DNA of 64,000 nt from Cognatundibacterium luofuense (GTDB lineage Bacteria; Pseudomonadota; Gammaproteobacteria; Burkholderiales; Burkholderiaceae_D), in NCBI RefSeq assembly GCF_018139685.1, contig NZ_JAGSPN010000010.1:1-64000 (forward strand), given 5' to 3'. Numbering within the stretch: the first letter of the stretch is position 1; the number at the start of each line of letters is the position of its first letter. The position numbers were made by a program, and so were the translations under genes. Of the stretch, positions 51,319-60,651 are shown piece by piece. The notes under the pieces are model-generated. The model ran no database searches. It saw only the letters and a list, made by a program, of their open reading frames with translations, and was not told the DNA's origin.

Positions 51319-52779
51319 TTGAGACAGACGTTCTTACAACAGCTGTTACGAACCCGACCGCTGGATGCACCGGAAGTCATCGTTGAAGGTCAGCACGGTT
51401 TGCACCGCACGCTGGGCTTGTTTGCCCTGACCATGATCGGCGTCGGCGCCACCATAGGCACCGGTATCTTTTTTACCATGGTGGAAGCGGTGCCTAAGGC
51501 CGGGCCTTCCGTGATTCTGTCTTTTCTGATTGCCGCAATTACCGCTGGTCTGACTGCTTTGTGCTATTCCGAACTGTCGGCAAGGATTCCCGCTTCCGGT
51601 TCTTCTTACTCGTTCGCCTACGCCAGCGTCGGTGAGTTCGGCGCTTTCGTTGTTGCTGCCTGCCTGTTGCTGGAATACGGGCTGGCTGGCAGCGCCACCG
51701 CGATTGGCTGGTCGGCTTACCTGAACAACTTCCTCGAAAATGCCGCTGGCTGGCATATTCCGACCATGCTGCGCAGCCCGATGATCGTGGCCGGCGCAAA
51801 CGGAGTGGAATTCCATCCGGGTCAGATCAATCTGCCGCCGATTGTGCTGGTCGTGATTTGCTGCTTTTTACTGCTGCGCGGCGCGAAAGAATCTGCCAGC
51901 GTTAATGCGGTCATGGTCATGGTCAAGCTGGCGATTCTGGTGTTTTTCTCGGTCATCGCTTTCAGCGGTTTTCAGGCAGAACACTTCACCCCGTTTTTTA
52001 ATACTGATAACAGCAAAGGCATGGCCGGCATGGCCGGCGTGACAGCCGCCGCCGGTACGGTGTTTTTCTCGTTTATCGGTCTGGATACCGTCGCAACGGC
52101 GGGCGCTGAAGTCAAAGATCCTAAACGTAATGTGCCGCTGGGTATCATGCTGGCGCTGCTGATCGTGACGGTGTTTTATATGCTGGTAGCGGTGGCGGCG
52201 GTTGGTGCGCAACCTGCAGCCATGTTTGAAGGGCAGGAAGCCGGTCTCGCGGTGATTCTGCAGAACGTGACCGGTAAATCCTGGCCTGCGCTGATTCTGT
52301 CTGCCGGTGCTGTGATTTCTGTGTTCAGCGTAACGCTGGTCACGATTTACGGCCAGACCCGTATTCTGTATGCGATCAGTAAAGACGGCCTGATTCCGCC
52401 ATCGTTTCAGATCGTGAATCCGAAAACCCGTGCACCATTCGTTAATACCATTCTGGTCTGTATGGTGGTTGGTATGGTGGCCGGTCTGGTCGATGCAACC
52501 TTGCTGTGGGATATGGTCAGCATGGGCACGCTGGTCGCGTTTATCGTTGTGTCTGCCGCTGTGCCGGTGGTGCGCCGCCGCCATCTGGGTGTGCACGGTG
52601 AAGGTTTCCGTGTTCCTTTCGGCCCTTACCTGATTCCGGGCACCAGTATTCTGGCTTGCCTGTATATTCTGAAAGACTTGTCGGCGGTCACTTACCATGT
52701 GTTTTTTGCATGGATGCTGGTCTCGCTGGCCATTTATTTGTTATACAGCCGTCATCATTCACGCTTGAATAAAAACTGA
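51319..52779 (+). CDS. APC-superfamily cationic amino acid permease (YfnA/CAT-like)
   Basis: 486 residues, 12-14 transmembrane helices. The APC signature [20 protein letters not shown] near residue 33 and [28 protein letters not shown] identify the CAT/YfnA branch that imports amino acids with protons. Further marks: [28 protein letters not shown] and [15 protein letters not shown]. Start is a TTG at 51319 with AAGGA upstream, because no ATG precedes the conserved N-terminus. Own terminator follows. Confidence 0.92.
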   Translation: MRQTFLQQLLRTRPLDAPEVIVEGQHGLHRTLGLFALTMIGVGATIGTGIFFTMVEAVPKAGPSVILSFLIAAITAGLTALCYSELSARIPASGSSYSFAYASVGEFGAFVVAACLLLEYGLAGSATAIGWSAYLNNFLENAAGWHIPTMLRSPMIVAGANGVEFHPGQINLPPIVLVVICCFLLLRGAKESASVNAVMVMVKLAILVFFSVIAFSGFQAEHFTPFFNTDNSKGMAGMAGVTAAAGTVFFSFIGLDTVATAGAEVKDPKRNVPLGIMLALLIVTVFYMLVAVAAVGAQPAAMFEGQEAGLAVILQNVTGKSWPALILSAGAVISVFSVTLVTIYGQTRILYAISKDGLIPPSFQIVNPKTRAPFVNTILVCMVVGMVAGLVDATLLWDMVSMGTLVAFIVVSAAVPVVRRRHLGVHGEGFRVPFGPYLIPGTSILACLYILKDLSAVTYHVFFAWMLVSLAIYLLYSRHHSRLNKN

Positions 52780-52804
52780 CAGACCGCATATCTTGTTAAG
52801 ATGG

Positions 52805-52832
52805 CAGGGAGGCATTGCCTCCCTGTTTTTTT
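52805..52832 (+). terminator. Terminator of the permease gene
   Basis: cagggaggc / gcctccctg, 3 nt loop, followed by seven T. Confidence 0.9.
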
Positions 52833-52855
52833 ATGACCGTTCTGAAAGGGTAAGC

Positions 52856-53329
52856 ATGAAAACTTCTGGCTGGCTGGCAGCGGCTGTACTGGTTGCAATC
52901 AGCGGTATGGCGCAGGCGGAAAATATCGGCAGTGTCGATACCGCGTTTAAACTGATCGGGCCGGATCATAAAGTGGTAGTGGAGGCCTATGATGATCCGA
53001 AAGTGAATGGCGTCACCTGCTATGTATCGCGTGCCAAAACCGGCGGTATCAGCGGCGGTCTGGGTCTGGCAGAAGATAAATCAGAAGCATCCATTGCCTG
53101 CCGTCAGGTCGGACCGATCAGCTTTAACGGACAACTGCGTCAGCAGGAAGAAGTCTTTAACCAGAGCCTGTCGATTTTGTTTAAAAAGCTGCGCATCGTC
53201 AGGATGGTGGATGCGAAGCGCAACGCACTGGTATATCTGACGTATTCGGATAAACTGGTGGACGGTTCGCCGAAAAACAGTGTGACCGCAGTGCCGGTTG
53301 ACCGTGCTGTCAGTATTCCATTGCGCTGA
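52856..53329 (+). CDS. creA: CreA family periplasmic protein
   Basis: 157 residues with a Sec signal peptide ([21 protein letters not shown]). The mature part is Cre[38 protein letters not shown] is its typical start, then [11 protein letters not shown] and [32 protein letters not shown]. Function unknown in E. coli. Start at 52856 has GAAAGGG upstream; the earlier frame crosses the terminator. Confidence 0.94.
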   Translation: MKTSGWLAAAVLVAISGMAQAENIGSVDTAFKLIGPDHKVVVEAYDDPKVNGVTCYVSRAKTGGISGGLGLAEDKSEASIACRQVGPISFNGQLRQQEEVFNQSLSILFKKLRIVRMVDAKRNALVYLTYSDKLVDGSPKNSVTAVPVDRAVSIPLR

Positions 53330-53451
53330 AACAATTCTTTGCAGATATGGCAGGCATTTCACGGAAACGCCGCCAGTCTGCGCTGCTGTTTCCTGAAGGA
53401 AAATGTTACACTCTGCCCCTGCTGTTTTTCTGTCTTACCGTTGATGATGCT

Positions 53452-54309
53452 ATGAATTCCACCACCGCTGCAGTTGCCGAAAAGTCTGTTGACAGTCTGA
53501 TCAAAACAATCCGTATTCCGCCACGCCCGAGTCTTCTGGCCGACGTACAGGATGAGCTGGCCGGCAGCGATCCCGATCCGCGTCGCTTGTCCGGTCTGAT
53601 TGCCAATGATGTCTCGATGTCCGCATCTTTACTGAAACTGGCAAATTCGCCGTTTTACGGCCTGCGCTTAAAAGCAACGTCGGTTGAGCATGCGGTGCAG
53701 CTGATCGGTATGCGTCAGTGCGGACTGGTACTGACCGGCATCATTGCGCGTCAGTCGGTGCAGACGGAAAAAATGCCTTTAGAACAATTCTGGGATTTTT
53801 CCACTAAGCGTGCGCAGGCGATGTCTTACCTTGCGTCCCGTATGCGTGTGTGTCCGCCGGATGTCGCACATACCTTCGGATTGTTCTGCGATATCGGTAT
53901 TCCTTTGCTGATGGAGCGTTTCGAAGATTATCAGGCGACGCTGGATCTCGCAGCGGAAGCCCGGGAAGTACGATTTACCGAAGTTGAGCAAGACCGGCAT
54001 TCCACCAGCCATACCTCCGTTGGTGCGCTGATGGCGCGTACATGGGGTTTGCCTGAGCAGGTCACATCCGCCATTCTGCTGCATCATGATTACAGCGCGC
54101 TCAATGACACCGCGACAGATGACATGGTGCGTGCGTTGATTGCTTTATGCGTGGTCGCTGAATTCAGTATTCACAAATACCACGGGCGTGAAAACCAGGC
54201 GGAATGGGATAAAGGCGGAGCCATAGCCTGCGAATTCCTCGGCCTGACGCACGATGAACTGGAAGACTATTTCGAGGAACTGCACGACATCTACAGTCAC
54301 GTGCAGTGA
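53452..54309 (+). CDS. HDOD-domain signalling protein
   Basis: 285 residues. A HDOD domain spans about 20-215: LANSPFYGLRLKATSVEHAVQLIGMRQ, FGLFCDIGIPLLMERFEDY, SVGALMARTWGLPEQVTSAILLHHDY. HDOD proteins lack HD-phosphohydrolase catalytic residues and act as regulatory adaptors, often in c-di-GMP and stress signalling. ATG at 53452 chosen since the upstream frame is hydrophobic and overlaps the promoter region. Terminator follows. Confidence 0.9.
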   Translation: MNSTTAAVAEKSVDSLIKTIRIPPRPSLLADVQDELAGSDPDPRRLSGLIANDVSMSASLLKLANSPFYGLRLKATSVEHAVQLIGMRQCGLVLTGIIARQSVQTEKMPLEQFWDFSTKRAQAMSYLASRMRVCPPDVAHTFGLFCDIGIPLLMERFEDYQATLDLAAEAREVRFTEVEQDRHSTSHTSVGALMARTWGLPEQVTSAILLHHDYSALNDTATDDMVRALIALCVVAEFSIHKYHGRENQAEWDKGGAIACEFLGLTHDELEDYFEELHDIYSHVQ

Positions 54310-54312
54310 TGA

Positions 54313-54340
54313 AAAACCCGGCGCGTTTGCCCCGGGTTTT
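54313..54340. terminator. Bidirectional terminator behind the HDOD gene
   Basis: aaaacccgg / ccgggtttt arms with flanking A and T runs; also serves the 29-residue peptide gene on the other strand. Confidence 0.85.
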
Positions 54341-54351
54341 TCCTTGCCGTT

Positions 54352-54441
54352 TCAGTGTGCGATCTGCGATAAAAACTGCAGCGCAGCGACCAGAACAAAG
54401 CTCAGTAAAATCAGCGATTCAAAGGTATCAGTGAGTTTCAT
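54352..54441 (-). CDS. Small membrane peptide, 29 residues
   Basis: Starts MKLTDTFESL, continues ILLSFVLVAALQFLSQIAH and ends with TGA. One hydrophobic segment long enough to cross the membrane, a charged N-terminus, and a perfect AAGGAGG ribosome site 6 nt before the ATG. A bidirectional terminator begins 11 bp after its stop. These marks are those of real small membrane proteins such as KdpF or YnhF-type peptides, though I recognise no family. Too short for routine gene callers. Confidence 0.7.
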   Translation of the reverse strand: MKLTDTFESLILLSFVLVAALQFLSQIAH

Positions 54442-54562
54442 GGCAGCCTCCTTGTTGCACTTACAGTGTAGGCCGCCATCAGAAAAAAACGAGGGTCATC
54501 AGATCAGATGCATCCGGCAGGGAACAGAATGCTGTTTTGCCGGATGAATGCAGCGCGGATGA

Positions 54563-55360
54563 TCAGCGGGTCTGCGCAGCTACCGAATCAATCATCGCAG
54601 CGGTTTCCGCATCTGCCATACCATCAAATTTTGCCGGACGGTATTTGGTCTGGAAAGCAATAATGACATTGCGGGTTGCATCATCAAACTGCCCGCTTTG
54701 CGGTACACCATAACCAATCTTCGCCAGCTTTTGCTGGAACCAGCGCGCTTCCGGTAATTGCTGCGTGTACACAGGCGTCAGTCGCGCTACCTCATCTGCA
54801 TTCGGCCAGATAATCAGTCCGGCATCGGCAAATTGTTTCCACGGAAATAAAGGCCCCGGGTCCTGTTTGCGCGAAGGGGCAATGTCAGAGTGGCCGAGTA
54901 CGAATTCCGGCTTGATGTTATAGCGCTTGACGATATCTTTCGACAAGGCGATTACCTGATCAATCTGTGCTTGCGGAAACGGGAAATAGACACGTCCCTG
55001 CGGTGTATCCTGAAAGCCCTGATTCACGATTTCGATGCCGACGGAAGACGCATTCAGACGGCTGTAACCTTTCCATTCGCTGAGTCCGGCGTGGTAGGCC
55101 ATGCGGCTCTCATCCACCAGTTGCCATACTTTGACCGGATTCTGGTCGCCTACCAGATAGTGCGCGCTGACGTCACGCTGGCTTAAAACACGCAGCGAGG
55201 CTGGTTCATTGATGGCGGTGTAATGCAGAATCAGAAACTGAATCCGTGGCTCCTGACTGACCGAGACGACGCTGCGGTCGATCTGGGTCAGTAACGGCGC
55301 GGGTGTGGAGCAGGCGGACAATAAGCCAGCCAGCAGGGCAACAGCGAAAAGACGTTTCAT
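54563..55360 (-). CDS. amiD: AmiD-like N-acetylmuramoyl-L-alanine amidase, lipoprotein
   Basis: 265 residues. Signal peptide with lipobox LLSACSTP, so an outer-membrane or periplasmic lipoprotein. Amidase_2 domain with zinc ligands in ILHYTAIN and LGHSDIAPSRKQDPG and substrate blocks SSVGIEIVNQGF and LFPWKQFADAGL. A C-terminal peptidoglycan-binding domain (WFQQKLAKIGYGVPQSGQFDDATRNVIIAFQTKY) completes the AmiD layout. It removes stem peptides from (anhydro)muropeptides. Start ATG overlaps the kinase stop codon as ATGA. Confidence 0.93.
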   Translation of the reverse strand: MKRLFAVALLAGLLSACSTPAPLLTQIDRSVVSVSQEPRIQFLILHYTAINEPASLRVLSQRDVSAHYLVGDQNPVKVWQLVDESRMAYHAGLSEWKGYSRLNASSVGIEIVNQGFQDTPQGRVYFPFPQAQIDQVIALSKDIVKRYNIKPEFVLGHSDIAPSRKQDPGPLFPWKQFADAGLIIWPNADEVARLTPVYTQQLPEARWFQQKLAKIGYGVPQSGQFDDATRNVIIAFQTKYRPAKFDGMADAETAAMIDSVAAQTR

Positions 55361-56313
55361 GTTGTGATTGGTAATTGTTTGGCCGCCAGCCGGGCCGCAG
55401 AAAAATGGGCCTGACAGGTACTCTGACGCAGGCTGATTTCTGAAGGCAAATGTTTGCGCAGTGATTCGGTAATCAGCGGATGCAATTCCTGCACCCGGCC
55501 GCTCAGCACCACCGGACGCGGGCCGTAACGATGACAAAGCGAAATCGCCAGCCGCGCCAGTTCCTGTCCTGCTCGCCACAAAATATCAGCCGCTACCGTG
55601 TCCTGACTGGCCACAGCAGCAACGCCAAGCGCGAGTTTACCAATATCGCCGCGACTGCGGTGATATACGAACTCTTTTGTACGTTGCCAGTCGTGGCTGC
55701 CGATCTGATGGAAGATGCTTTGTGCAAGGCGTGACTGGCGCCAGTAACCCGGCTGCTCATCTTCATTGCGCCAGATGTATTGCAATGCCTCACGTGCAAT
55801 CCAGTAACCGCTGCCACCGTCATCAATCAGATATCCGCGGCCACCGGCGCGGTGAAACTCACCATTTTCATCAATATACGCGGCGATGGAACCTGTGCCT
55901 GCATAGATCAGGTAACCACTGCCCGGTGAAAAAATATCGAGATACGCGATTTCAATATCGTTGCTGATCGAAACGCATGCATCCGGCAACTCAAAAATAC
56001 GCGCAATCATATGATGCAGTTGCGCCTGCTCCGCACTGAATCCGGTAATACCAGCTTTGACATAGCCGAGTTCGCCGTGGCTGCGCGCAGTCGCCGCGAG
56101 TGTTGCGAACAAATGCTGAAACGCTGTTTTTCCTTCCCGGGTGCCAAACTGTAATGCGGTAAATCCTTCCGCTGTGCCACTGGCGACCACAGATTGCTGC
56201 TGATTTGCCAGCGCCCAGCGGGTCTGTGTTCCGCCGGTATCGATACCGAGGCCCAGTAGTGGCAATGGCGGGGGAAGTTCCCCTGATTCAGGAAGAAAGA
56301 TTTCCGAGTTCAT
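55357..56313 (-). CDS. BadF/BadG-type amino-sugar kinase (GlcNAc/MurNAc kinase)
   Basis: 318-residue ASKHA-fold kinase. Phosphate 1 motif GLGIDTGGTQTRWALA, SNDIEIAYLD, the adenosine/phosphate motif YAGTGSIAAYID, then GGRGYLIDDGGSGYWIAREAL and VVLSGRVQEL. Similar to bacterial GlcNAc and MurK-type N-acetylmuramate/GlcNAc kinases. Translationally coupled to amiD and divergent from an ampG-like gene, so a role in recycling cell-wall amino sugars is likely. Confidence 0.88.
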   Translation of the reverse strand: MNSEIFLPESGELPPPLPLLGLGIDTGGTQTRWALANQQQSVVASGTAEGFTALQFGTREGKTAFQHLFATLAATARSHGELGYVKAGITGFSAEQAQLHHMIARIFELPDACVSISNDIEIAYLDIFSPGSGYLIYAGTGSIAAYIDENGEFHRAGGRGYLIDDGGSGYWIAREALQYIWRNEDEQPGYWRQSRLAQSIFHQIGSHDWQRTKEFVYHRSRGDIGKLALGVAAVASQDTVAADILWRAGQELARLAISLCHRYGPRPVVLSGRVQELHPLITESLRKHLPSEISLRQSTCQAHFSAARLAAKQLPITT

Positions 56314-56464
56314 TACTGATAATAAAATTCCGGGCAGCGGGGCAGATTTTTCATCTTACTCCCGTTCTCTGCAGATGCATGAGTTTTTAATATGTACCGG
56401 CGGCGATGCCTTATCATTACGGCACAGGTGTGAAAGACCGGAAGAACAACACATTAGTTCAACC

Positions 56465-56481
56465 AGTGTATTAATACCACT
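56465..56481. promoter_or_regulatory. Imperfect palindrome AGTGTATTAATACCACT in the divergent promoter region
   Basis: Core GTATTAATAC is a perfect palindrome and AGTG/CACT flank it. Lies between the kinase and ampG-like starts, 76 bp before the latter. Resembles TGGTATTAATACCA-type sites of GntR/HutC regulators such as NagR; no such regulator is in the window. Confidence 0.45.
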
Positions 56482-56556
56482 ATTGTACTTGCCCGGATGC
56501 AAGCAAAGTGATTGACTGACACCGATTTGATACATCCCTAAGAACGGAACGATTTA

Positions 56557-57846
56557 ATGACAACATCTTCTTCCGGACGCTCAGTCTGGTCCTGGATACC
56601 GACACTGTATTTTGCACAGGGTTTGCCGTATGTGATTGTGATGACCTTATCGGTCATTTTGTACAAAGATCTCGGAATCTCGAATACCGATATCACGTTC
56701 TATACAAGCTGGTTATATCTGCCGTTTGTGATTAAACCGCTGTGGGCACCGCTGGTGGATATGACCGGCAAAAAGCGCGGATGGATCGTTGCAATGGAAC
56801 TGGTGATAGGCGCTTTGTTTGCAGCGGTTGCGCTGACCATTCCTGTATCTGATTTTTTCCGCTGGTCGCTGGCGATGTTCTGGTTGCTGGCCTTTGCTGC
56901 CGCGACGCACGATATCAGTGTGGACGGCTTTTATATGCTGGCGCTGGAAAAGCATCAGCAGGCTGCTTACGTTGGCTTCCGCAGTTTGTTTTACCGGTGT
57001 GCAATGCTGACCGGGCAGGGCGGTCTGGTATGGTTGGCCGGACACAGCGCCAGTCTCAGCGGCAGTGTTGAAAAAGGCTGGATGCTGGTCTTTGGCTTGC
57101 TTGCGGCGGGGTTTCTGATGATGGCATTGTGGCATCAGTTCGGATTGCCAAAGCCCGTATCAGACCAGCCGCAGCGGCACGGCGAGCACTGGTGGCAATC
57201 ATTCGCTGCGGTGTTTGCGCTGTATCTGCGTAAGCCGCAATTTGGTCTGGCTGTTGCGTTCATGCTGCTTTACCGCTTTGGTGAAGCGCAACTGGTGAAG
57301 GTAGCGCCTTTATTTTTAAAGGACAGTATCGCCAATGGCGGACTGGCGCTGAGTACTGAGCAGGTCGGTCTGATTTACGGGATGGCGGGTATGGCAGCAC
57401 TGACCACCGGCGGTATTGCCGGTGGTGCAGCGATTTCGCGCTGGGGGCTGAAAGCCTGTTTGTGGCCGATGGCGATAGCGATCAATCTGCCGCATCTGGT
57501 GTATGTGTATCTGGCATGGATGCAGCCTCAGCATGCAGGCATTATCGGCATATCGGTTGCGATTGAACAGTTCGGCTACGGCTTTGGTTTCGCTGCATAT
57601 TTGCTGTATCTGATGATGTTTTCTGACGGCGAGCATAAAACAGCCCATTACGCGATCTGCACCGGTTTCATGGCGTTATCGATGATGATTCCGGGCTTGT
57701 TCAGTGGCTGGCTGCAAACGCAACTCGGCTACACCGGATTTTTTCTCTGGATTTGTATTGCGGCGTTAGCCACGTTTATCGTGTGCGCGATGATCAGGAT
57801 TGATCCGCAGTTCGGTAAAAAAGAAACGCCGCAGAATCCGGCATAA
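56557..57846 (+). CDS. ampG: AmpG-like muropeptide permease (MFS)
   Basis: 429 residues, 12 predicted transmembrane helices. N-terminal WIPTLYFAQGLPYVIVMTLSVILYKDLG and LPFVIKPLWAPLVD are AmpG marks, as are DISVDGFYML, YRCAMLTGQGGL and YGFGFAAYLLYLM. AmpG imports GlcNAc-anhydroMurNAc peptides for recycling. First of four genes that read as a recycling operon; 21 bp to the next. Confidence 0.9.
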   Translation: MTTSSSGRSVWSWIPTLYFAQGLPYVIVMTLSVILYKDLGISNTDITFYTSWLYLPFVIKPLWAPLVDMTGKKRGWIVAMELVIGALFAAVALTIPVSDFFRWSLAMFWLLAFAAATHDISVDGFYMLALEKHQQAAYVGFRSLFYRCAMLTGQGGLVWLAGHSASLSGSVEKGWMLVFGLLAAGFLMMALWHQFGLPKPVSDQPQRHGEHWWQSFAAVFALYLRKPQFGLAVAFMLLYRFGEAQLVKVAPLFLKDSIANGGLALSTEQVGLIYGMAGMAALTTGGIAGGAAISRWGLKACLWPMAIAINLPHLVYVYLAWMQPQHAGIIGISVAIEQFGYGFGFAAYLLYLMMFSDGEHKTAHYAICTGFMALSMMIPGLFSGWLQTQLGYTGFFLWICIAALATFIVCAMIRIDPQFGKKETPQNPA

Positions 57847-57867
57847 TCAGCACGAGCAGGTATCACG

Positions 57868-58878
57868 ATGACACGACAACAGGTTCAGAAATCTTATCCG
57901 GAGCAGGCATTGCATTTTGTCAGCCACCGCTATCAGGCGATGCGTCCGGGAACGGCGCTGATGATTACCGGTGCTGTGCATGGAAATGAAACTTGCGGTA
58001 CTCAGGCAATTCGCCGCCTGATTGCCGCACTGGACAGCGGTGAGATTGTTTTGAGCAGCGGTTCACTGACACTGGTTCCGGTTTGCAATCCGCTGGCATA
58101 CGCCCGCAAAGAACGGCATGGCGACCGTAATCTGAACCGTCGCCTGATTCCGACCGAGCAAGCGCAGGAATTTGAAGATCATGTTGCCAACTGGTTGTGC
58201 CCCTTGATGGCGCAGCACGATGTGTTGCTGGATTTGCATTCATTCCGAGGAGACGGGCAGCCATTTGTTCTGGTCGGTCCTGAAAACAATCTGGGAAAAC
58301 TCGAACCTTTCCGGCATGCGACGCCGGAACTGGCATTGGCGATGCGGCTCGGTGTTCGCCGACTTGTCGATGGCTGGCTCAGTACTTATGACAAAGGCAT
58401 GGCTCGCCGCCGTGCTGCGCTGCCGCCTGATGCCAGCGCTTTGCAAATTGCGGATGCGGATACCAGCTTTGGTATAGGCACGACAGAATACATGCGTTCT
58501 GTTGGTGGCTATGCGATGACGCTGGAGTGCGGCAGTCACGATGATCCTGCGGCACCGGAAGTGGCATGGAATGCGATACGCCGTACGCTTGACTGGCTCG
58601 GGCTGACATCAGGGGAACCTGTGCCTGCAGACACCGGGATGGAAGCACTGCATCTGGAAGAAGTCATTGATAAGCGAAATAAGGCAGACCGTTTTGTACG
58701 CACATGGGCCAGTTTTGACATGGTCAGCGCGGGCGAGCTGATTGGTATTCATGCCGATGGTACCGAGGTTCGCGCGCCTTTTGACGGGAGGATTGTATTT
58801 CCGGATCCCGGGGCAGAGGCTGGTGAAGAATGGTTTTATCTGGCGCGTTACTCATCGCGCCTGCAGGGAGTTTGCTGA
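57868..58878 (+). CDS. Zinc carboxypeptidase-fold protein (succinylglutamate desuccinylase/aspartoacylase family)
   Basis: 336 residues of the M14-like AstE/AspA group. Zinc ligands appear in GAVHGNETCG (His, Glu) and LLDLHSFRG (His); the general base Glu is in TLECGSHDDP. The C-terminal beta barrel is present (GELIGIHADGTEVRAPFDGRIVFPD). Between ampG and an oligopeptide-binding protein gene, so it probably trims peptides, for instance muropeptide stem peptides, rather than succinylglutamate. Its stop overlaps the next start (TGATG). Confidence 0.85.
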   Translation: MTRQQVQKSYPEQALHFVSHRYQAMRPGTALMITGAVHGNETCGTQAIRRLIAALDSGEIVLSSGSLTLVPVCNPLAYARKERHGDRNLNRRLIPTEQAQEFEDHVANWLCPLMAQHDVLLDLHSFRGDGQPFVLVGPENNLGKLEPFRHATPELALAMRLGVRRLVDGWLSTYDKGMARRRAALPPDASALQIADADTSFGIGTTEYMRSVGGYAMTLECGSHDDPAAPEVAWNAIRRTLDWLGLTSGEPVPADTGMEALHLEEVIDKRNKADRFVRTWASFDMVSAGELIGIHADGTEVRAPFDGRIVFPDPGAEAGEEWFYLARYSSRLQGVC

Positions 58879-60650
58879 TGCCTATGCGCTCGTTTATAGC
58901 TGTGCTGTTGTTGTTTTCACTGATGCTCAGTACCGGTGCGCATGCAGCCAAAGTGCTCAATGTGCTGATCACTAACCCGGAAAGTAGTTTTGATCCAGCA
59001 CTGGCGTCGGATATAGCCACCATGAGCATCAACGAAAATATGTTCGAACCGATGCTGCGCTATGACTATCTGGCACGTCCTGTCAGCCTGAGGCCCAATA
59101 CGCTGAGTGCGATGCCCGATGTTTCTCCCGATGGCCTGACTTACACCTTCCGGTTGCAGAAGGGCATACGTTTTACCCCCGACCCCGCTTTTGCTGGCAA
59201 AGACCGTGAACTGACGGCCGACGATTACGCGTATTCGTTGCGCCGTTTATATGATCCTCTGCTGAAATCTCCGTGGCTGTTTTTGCTGGAAGGGAAATTG
59301 CAGGGTGATGAGCGCTTACTGACTGCTGTGCGCAGCAATCCGGATGCTGCATATCAGCTGGTGTTTCCGGGGATAGAGGTGACAGATCGTTATACGCTGA
59401 AGCTACGCCTGCGTCAGTCTGATCCCGGATTCTTGTTTGCACTGGCGACACCCGCAACAGCAGCAGTAGCGCGTGAAGTCATCGAAATGTATGGTAATCA
59501 GGCCGGAAATCATCCTGTCGGAACCGGCCCGTTCAAACTTGGTTCGTGGAAGCGCAGTTTCCGTATTGAGCTGGTGGCCAGCCCTTCTTTCCGCCGTCCG
59601 CAGTTTTCTGATTCAGGTGCAACAGATGATGATGGTCGTCGTGTGCAACAGATTCTGAAAGCGAAGTCTTATCCGCTGGTGGACGCGGTGAATGTTCTTG
59701 TTATGGAGGAACAGCAGGCCCGTGTGCTGGCGTTTCTGAACAAAGAACTGGATATTCTTGAGCAAGTCCCGCCACCATTGTCGGAAATGGTACTGGATCA
59801 GGGAAAACTGAAACCTGCTCTGGCGCAGCAAGGGATACGCCTTTACTGGTTCACACCTTTGCAGACGTATTACGTCTGGATGAATATGGAAGATCCGGTC
59901 ATCGGCGGATATACCAAAGAAAAAATCGCGCTGCGCCGGGCGATTGCTCTCAGTTACGACGCGGACAGTGATATTCGTCTGATCGAAAAAGGTCTTGCGA
60001 TTCCTGCGCAAACTCCTTTGCCACCGAATGTACTTGGATATGATCCGCAATGGAAAAGCCCGCTCAGACATCATCTTGCATTAGCCAATGCATTGCTGGA
60101 TCGCTACGGCTACCGGCGCGGGCAGGATGGGTACCGCAGCCTGCCGGACGGGAATCCGCTAGAGTTAGTGATGCACAGTCTGGCGAATGCTACCGGTAAA
60201 TTGCGTGAAGAAGTCTGGCGCAGGCATATGGAAACAATCGGTGTGCGTATCCGTTTTGTCTCAGACAAGCACGGCGAAATTCTGAAAGCAGCGCGGCTCG
60301 GCAAAGTGCAAATGACTGAAGCGAACTGGGTTGGTGATTTTCCGGACGGCGAGAATTTTTATCAGTTGCTGTACGGGCCAAATGCCGGTAAAGCCAATTA
60401 TTCGCGCTTTAACCTGCCGGAATTTAATCAATTATTTGAGCAGTCCAGACGACTGGCAGACGGGCCGGAGCGCAAAAAGTTATACAGCCGTATGGTATTT
60501 CTGATGCATGCCTATAATCCGTGGATATTGCGTACACATCCCTTGTCTGCTGACCTTGTGCAGCCGCGTGTGCAGAACTATCTGCGTCATCCGGTTGAGT
60601 TCACGAACTGGCGCTATCTGGATGTTCAGGATCAGAGCGGGAATCGCTGA
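58878..60650 (+). CDS. Oligopeptide-binding protein of the OppA/MppA class
   Basis: 590 residues with a Sec signal peptide (RSFIAVLLLFSLMLSTGAHA). SBP_bac_5 family: FDPALASDIATMSINENMFEPMLRYD, YTFRLQKGIRFTPDPAFAG, GTGPFKLGSWKR, YDADSDIRLIEKGLAIPAQTPLPPNVLGYDP. Binds peptides in the periplasm. No opp permease genes follow, so it must borrow a permease as MppA does in E. coli, where the ligand is murein tripeptide. An alternative start is the ATG two codons downstream. Confidence 0.9.
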   Translation: MPMRSFIAVLLLFSLMLSTGAHAAKVLNVLITNPESSFDPALASDIATMSINENMFEPMLRYDYLARPVSLRPNTLSAMPDVSPDGLTYTFRLQKGIRFTPDPAFAGKDRELTADDYAYSLRRLYDPLLKSPWLFLLEGKLQGDERLLTAVRSNPDAAYQLVFPGIEVTDRYTLKLRLRQSDPGFLFALATPATAAVAREVIEMYGNQAGNHPVGTGPFKLGSWKRSFRIELVASPSFRRPQFSDSGATDDDGRRVQQILKAKSYPLVDAVNVLVMEEQQARVLAFLNKELDILEQVPPPLSEMVLDQGKLKPALAQQGIRLYWFTPLQTYYVWMNMEDPVIGGYTKEKIALRRAIALSYDADSDIRLIEKGLAIPAQTPLPPNVLGYDPQWKSPLRHHLALANALLDRYGYRRGQDGYRSLPDGNPLELVMHSLANATGKLREEVWRRHMETIGVRIRFVSDKHGEILKAARLGKVQMTEANWVGDFPDGENFYQLLYGPNAGKANYSRFNLPEFNQLFEQSRRLADGPERKKLYSRMVFLMHAYNPWILRTHPLSADLVQPRVQNYLRHPVEFTNWRYLDVQDQSGNR

Positions 60651-60651
60651 T

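Noticed and set aside
60508-60651. N-terminal extension of the ddpX frame into the binding-protein gene
   Set aside because: Overlaps the 3' end of the upstream gene and lacks similarity to DdpX; the ATG at 60652 follows the upstream stop by 1 bp.
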